A stretch of DNA of 64,000 nucleotides. Source: Haloplanus rubicundus. GTDB taxonomy: Archaea > Halobacteriota > Halobacteria > Halobacteriales > Haloferacaceae. The DNA lies in NCBI RefSeq assembly GCF_003342675.1, contig NZ_CP031148.1, positions 2,914,001-2,978,000 on the forward strand, written 5' to 3'. The position numbers and the translations under genes were made by a program. The notes beneath the pieces were generated by a model that saw nothing but the letters and a program-made list of their open reading frames with translations, had not been told where the DNA came from and ran no database searches. Of the stretch, positions 60,943 to 64,000 are shown piece by piece. Each line of letters starts with the position of its first letter. Position 1 is the stretch's first letter.

Positions 60943-62778
60943 ATGTACGAATACGACGTCATCGTGGTCGGCGCGGGCGGGGCGGGCCTGCGCGCGGCCA
61001 TCGCGGCACAGGAAGCGGGGGCGGACGTGGCGATGGTCACGAAACTCCACCCCGTCAGGAGTCACACTGGGGCGGCCGAGGGCGGCATCAACGCCGCTCT
61101 CCGTGAGGGCGACGACTGGGAGCTCCACGCCTACGACACGATGAAGGGGTCGGACTACCTGGGCGACGCCCCGGCCGTCGAGGCGCTCACCCAGGAGAGC
61201 CCGGAGGAAGTGATCCAGCTCGAACACTGGGGGATGGCGTTCTCCCGCGAGGACGACGGCACCGTCTCCCAGCGGCCGTTCGGCGGGCTCTCCTTCCCGC
61301 GGACGACGTACGCGGGCGCCGAGACGGGCCACCACCTCCTGCACACTCTGTACGAGCAGGTCGTCAAACGGGGCATCGAGGTGTTCGACGAGTGGTACGT
61401 CCTGAACCTCGCCGTTTCCGACGAGGACGACCCAGCAGAGCGGAGTTGCCACGGCGTCGTCGCCTACGAGACGGCGACTGGGAACGTCGAGGCCTTCACC
61501 GCGCGCGACGGCGTCGTCCTCGCCACGGGCGGGCTGGGCCAGGTGTACGATCACACCACCAACGCGGTGGCGAACACGGGCGACGGCGTGGCGATGGCCT
61601 ACCGCGCCGGCGTCCCCGCCGAGGACATGGAGATGATCCAGTTCCACCCGACGACGCTCCCCTCCACGGGCGTCCTGATTTCGGAGGGGGTGCGCGGCGA
61701 GGGCGGCATCCTCTACAACGACGAGGGCGAGCGGTTCATGTTCGAACACGGCTACGCGAACAACGACGGCGAACTCGCCTCCCGTGACGTGGTGTCCCGC
61801 GCCGAGTTGACCGAGGTGAACGAGGGCCGGGGCATCGAAGACGAGTACGTCCACCTCGACATGCGTCACCTCGGCGAGGAGCGCATCGTCGACAGGCTGG
61901 AGAACATCCTCCACCTCGCGGAGGACTTCGAGGGCGTCGACGGGTTGGAGGAGCCGATGCCGGTCAAGCCCGGCCAACACTACGCGATGGGTGGCATCGA
62001 GACGGACGAGTACGGACAGACCTGCGTCGACGGGCTGTACGCCGTCGGCGAGTGTGCTTGCGCGAGCGTCCACGGCGCGAACCGCCTCGGCGGCAACGCC
62101 CTGCCGGAACTCATCGTCTTCGGCAAGCGTGCCGGCCTGCACGCCGCCGGCGGCGAGACGGAAGCGCCGCGGGTGACGGTCGGCCGGAGCGACGATTCGG
62201 AGGCCGGCGACGTAGAGACGCCGGTCGAACTGGGCGAACCGTGGGGCAGCGAGGGCGACGCCGTGGCGGACGGCGGTGCGGCCGCCGAGACGGCCGAGGC
62301 CGTCGTCGAACGGTCGCTCGAACGGGAGCGCGAGCGGGTCGAACGCCTGCTCGAACGCGACGACGGGACCCAACACGCCGAGATTCGGGCGGCGGTCCAG
62401 CACACGATGACGGAGAACGTCAACGTCTTCCGCGAGGAGGCGGCGCTGAAGGAGGCGCTGGTCGACATCCACGCCGCGCGCGAGCGGTACCGCGACGTCT
62501 ACGTCGCCGACCCGTCGAGCACGTACAACACGGACCTGATCCAGACCATCGAGACGCGGAACCTGCTGGACATCGCGGAGATGATCACCGTGGGCGCGCT
62601 CGCACGCGACGAGTTCCGCGGCGCCCACTGGCGCAAGGAACACCAGGAACGCAAGGACGACGAGTGGCTCAAACACACGATGGTGTCGTGGTCGGACGGG
62701 TCGCCCGAACTCTGGTACAAGCCGGTGGTCCTCGAAGGCGAGAAGAAGACGTACGAACCGAAAGAGCGGAGCTACTGA
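60943..62778 (+). CDS. sdhA: Succinate dehydrogenase flavoprotein subunit
   Basis: 611 residues with the FAD fold VIVVGAGGAGLRAAIAAQEA, the histidine for covalent FAD in RSHTGAAEGGINAAL, the active-site QFHPTTLPSTGVLISEGVRG (His, Thr), and the C-terminal HGANRLGGNALPELIVFGKR. Acidic insertions lie near 390-470. It oxidises succinate to fumarate in the TCA cycle. Two bp separate sdhB stop and this ATG. Confidence 0.97.
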   Translation: MYEYDVIVVGAGGAGLRAAIAAQEAGADVAMVTKLHPVRSHTGAAEGGINAALREGDDWELHAYDTMKGSDYLGDAPAVEALTQESPEEVIQLEHWGMAFSREDDGTVSQRPFGGLSFPRTTYAGAETGHHLLHTLYEQVVKRGIEVFDEWYVLNLAVSDEDDPAERSCHGVVAYETATGNVEAFTARDGVVLATGGLGQVYDHTTNAVANTGDGVAMAYRAGVPAEDMEMIQFHPTTLPSTGVLISEGVRGEGGILYNDEGERFMFEHGYANNDGELASRDVVSRAELTEVNEGRGIEDEYVHLDMRHLGEERIVDRLENILHLAEDFEGVDGLEEPMPVKPGQHYAMGGIETDEYGQTCVDGLYAVGECACASVHGANRLGGNALPELIVFGKRAGLHAAGGETEAPRVTVGRSDDSEAGDVETPVELGEPWGSEGDAVADGGAAAETAEAVVERSLERERERVERLLERDDGTQHAEIRAAVQHTMTENVNVFREEAALKEALVDIHAARERYRDVYVADPSSTYNTDLIQTIETRNLLDIAEMITVGALARDEFRGAHWRKEHQERKDDEWLKHTMVSWSDGSPELWYKPVVLEGEKKTYEPKERSY

Positions 62779-62830
62779 GCGACGGTCGCACACCGAGACG
62801 CCAAATCACCCGACTGCAACGGGCTGAAGG

Positions 62831-62849
62831 GTCCCCCTTCTTCGGGGAC
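62831..62849. terminator. Hairpin after sdhA
   Basis: GTCCCC-CTTCTTC-GGGGAC is a perfect 6-bp stem 52 nt after the sdhA stop. It may mark the operon end. The remaining gap to the pilin gene (up to 63024) holds the pilin promoter and leader. Archaea do not need such hairpins for termination, so the call is tentative. Confidence 0.35.
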
Positions 62850-62918
62850 GCCGACGTTCAACGACGCCCTGAGTCGACGAGTCGGTTCCAATTATCTCTC
62901 GTGATATTCGAACGCCCG

Positions 62919-63024
62919 AATTTATCACTCACCGCCACATTCGTGCCACCAACACGCCGACGCGTGTCCGTGCGGGAGCACCGAACCGATCCCCCCGGCT
63001 CCGGCCCGGCGTGTCGATCAATCC
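62919..63024 (+). promoter_or_regulatory. Promoter and leader of the first pilin gene
   Basis: AATTTATCAC (62919-62928) is a TATA-like element about 100 nt before the ATG, so the transcript would have a leader of about 75 nt, which is long for a haloarchaeon. The leader contains GACGCGTGTCCGTGCGGGAG and CCCCCCGGCTCCGGCCCGGC, both repeated before the next pilin gene. A weak hairpin (GTG-TCC with GGA-CAC) forms in it. Confidence 0.6.
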
Positions 63025-63435
63025 ATGCAACTGAAACAACTACTGACAGAGGACCGCGCAGTGAGCCCGGTCATCGGCGTCATCCTGATGGTGGCCATCA
63101 CCGTCATCCTCGCCGCCGTGATCGGCACGTTCGTCCTCGGCCTGGGCGACCAGGTCAGCGAGAGTGCACCGCAAGCCAGCTTCAGCTTCGACTTCAACGA
63201 TACCGGCGTGAACATCACCCACGAGGGTGGCGAGACGCTGGAGGCGGACAACATCAACGTGAGCGGCGACAATGGCGCCGATCCGAGCGGCAACAACTGG
63301 GCGGGTAATACCATCTCGGCCGGCGATACGGCTCCTTATTCGGGCGTCGACCCCGGCGAGACGGTTCGCGTCATCTGGACCAACCCAGCCGGCGGAGCGA
63401 CCAACACCATCGCCCGCGCGACCGCACCGCAGTAA
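63025..63435 (+). CDS. Type IV pilin (PilA-like)
   Basis: 136 residues. The leader [12 protein letters not shown] precedes the haloarchaeal H-domain [20 protein letters not shown], so prepilin peptidase would cleave after Ala12. The mature protein is short and Asn/Gly-rich (DGNNWAGN-like), with ISAGDTAPYSGVDPGETVRV. The first 50 residues are identical or nearly so to the next pilin. It forms adhesive or surface pili in related haloarchaea. Confidence 0.9.
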   Translation: MQLKQLLTEDRAVSPVIGVILMVAITVILAAVIGTFVLGLGDQVSESAPQASFSFDFNDTGVNITHEGGETLEADNINVSGDNGADPSGNNWAGNTISAGDTAPYSGVDPGETVRVIWTNPAGGATNTIARATAPQ

Positions 63436-63545
63436 CCGAACTGCGACACCGCCATACCGTTTTTTCGAGCCACGTTCGGCGGACGTTCACTCGGCGTTCG
63501 TCGATAAGCGGCGTATAATTATCTATTTTGATAATTAGCCGCGCA

Positions 63546-63644
63546 AATTTATCACTCGTCGCCACGTTCGTCGGGCTAACACGTCGACGCGTGTCCGTGC
63601 GGGAGCACGTATCCCCCCGGCTCCGGCCCGGCGTGCCACATAAC
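63546..63644 (+). promoter_or_regulatory. Promoter and leader of the second pilin gene
   Basis: AATTTATCAC (63546-63555) and the same leader blocks as at 62919-63024 are repeated here, with a few changes and a shorter length. The 3' untranslated part of the first pilin gene and AT-rich GATAATTAG separate the two units. The repeat supports co-ordinate regulation of both pilins. Confidence 0.6.
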
Positions 63645-64000
63645 ATGCAACTGAAACAACTCCTAACCGAGGATCGTGCGGTCAGCCCGGTCATCGGCGT
63701 CATTCTGATGGTGGCTATCACCGTCATTCTGGCCGCCGTGATCGGCACGTTCGTCCTCGGCCTGGGCGACCAAGTCAGCGAGAGCGCACCGCAAGCCAGC
63801 TTCAGCTTCGACTTCAACGGCAGTAATGGCGTGAACATCACTCACGAGGGTGGTGAGACGCTGGAGGAGAGCAACATCAACGTCAGCGGTGACGAGGGCG
63901 GCGTGACCGAAACCACGGCCTTCCCGTCCACGATCGCGGCCGGTGACACAGCCGAGTACGGTAGTGTCGCCGAAGGCGAGACCATCCGCGTCGTCTGGAC
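63645..64000 (+). CDS. Second type IV pilin, cut by the window edge
   Basis: 118 codons are visible. The N-terminal 48 residues match the first pilin (leader, RAVSPVIG cleavage site, H-domain, [17 protein letters not shown]); after that the sequences diverge ([20 protein letters not shown] against [19 protein letters not shown]), then differ completely except [22 protein letters not shown]. The gene has no stop before base 64000, so the C-terminus is missing here. A tandem duplicate with variable surface domain. Confidence 0.9.
   Translation, partial: MQLKQLLTEDRAVSPVIGVILMVAITVILAAVIGTFVLGLGDQVSESAPQASFSFDFNGSNGVNITHEGGETLEESNINVSGDEGGVTETTAFPSTIAAGDTAEYGSVAEGETIRVVW

Noticed and set aside
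60742-62793. 683-codon frame opposite sdhA
   Set aside because: Shadow of a well-conserved succinate dehydrogenase gene.

Overview
The window is chromosomal DNA of a haloarchaeon (class Halobacteria). The evidence is high GC with codons ending in G or C, acidic Asp/Glu-rich proteins, short TATA-like boxes 25-28 nt before many start codons (leaderless genes), an S-layer glycoprotein with a PGF-type C-terminal anchor, type IV pilins with the haloarchaeal H-domain, archaeal-only genes (RfcL, Tfx, Bat-type regulators) and an elongator tRNA-Met split by a large intron. I cannot name the genus from the sequence.

Layout. 0-5 kb: small proteins, tRNA-Val(CAC), a secreted S-layer-like protein, cobalamin adenosyltransferase, a glutaredoxin and glycine cleavage T and H. 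5-9.7 kb: a DabA/DabB inorganic carbon uptake pair with an upstream Lrp-type regulator and a dyad between them. 9.7-13 kb: a tungstate/molybdate-type ABC transporter divergent from a Tfx regulator. 13-21 kb: an eight-gene molybdenum hydroxylase operon (CoxG-S-L-M, MoxR, VWA, XdhC and a 64-aa protein). These last two blocks probably work together: metal uptake and sensing next to a large molybdoenzyme and its maturation genes.

21-31 kb: dioxygenase-like VOC protein, NYN nuclease, TatD-like hydrolase, a DUF2150 gene, a TumE/TumA-like toxin-antitoxin pair lying between DUF2150 and a broken copy of its 3' end, surface/pilin-like proteins, HMG-CoA synthase with a convergent regulator, and a hydratase. 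31.2-31.5 kb holds a 254-bp element that folds exactly into a four-way junction. 31.6-43.7 kb: membrane protein, DASH cryptochrome plus 2Fe-2S ferredoxin, cytidylate-kinase-like protein, DMT transporter, CBS protein, RNase HI, malic enzyme-phosphotransacetylase fusion, heme A synthase, Zn alcohol dehydrogenase and RfcL. 43.7-43.9 kb holds a start-less PIN domain remnant.

44-64 kb: S-layer glycoprotein with a structured 5' leader, Tat lipoprotein, a 42-aa membrane protein, tRNA-Met with intron, several membrane or hypothetical proteins, phosphoglycerate mutase, a RimK ATP-grasp/aspartyl protease fusion, a CNNM/CorC protein, a HhH-GPD glycosylase, a Bat-type regulator, an aspartoacylase-like protein, the sdhCDBA operon, and two tandem pilin genes with duplicated promoters and leaders; the second runs off the right edge.

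Features were read by eye from sequence and translation. No searches or folding programs were run.
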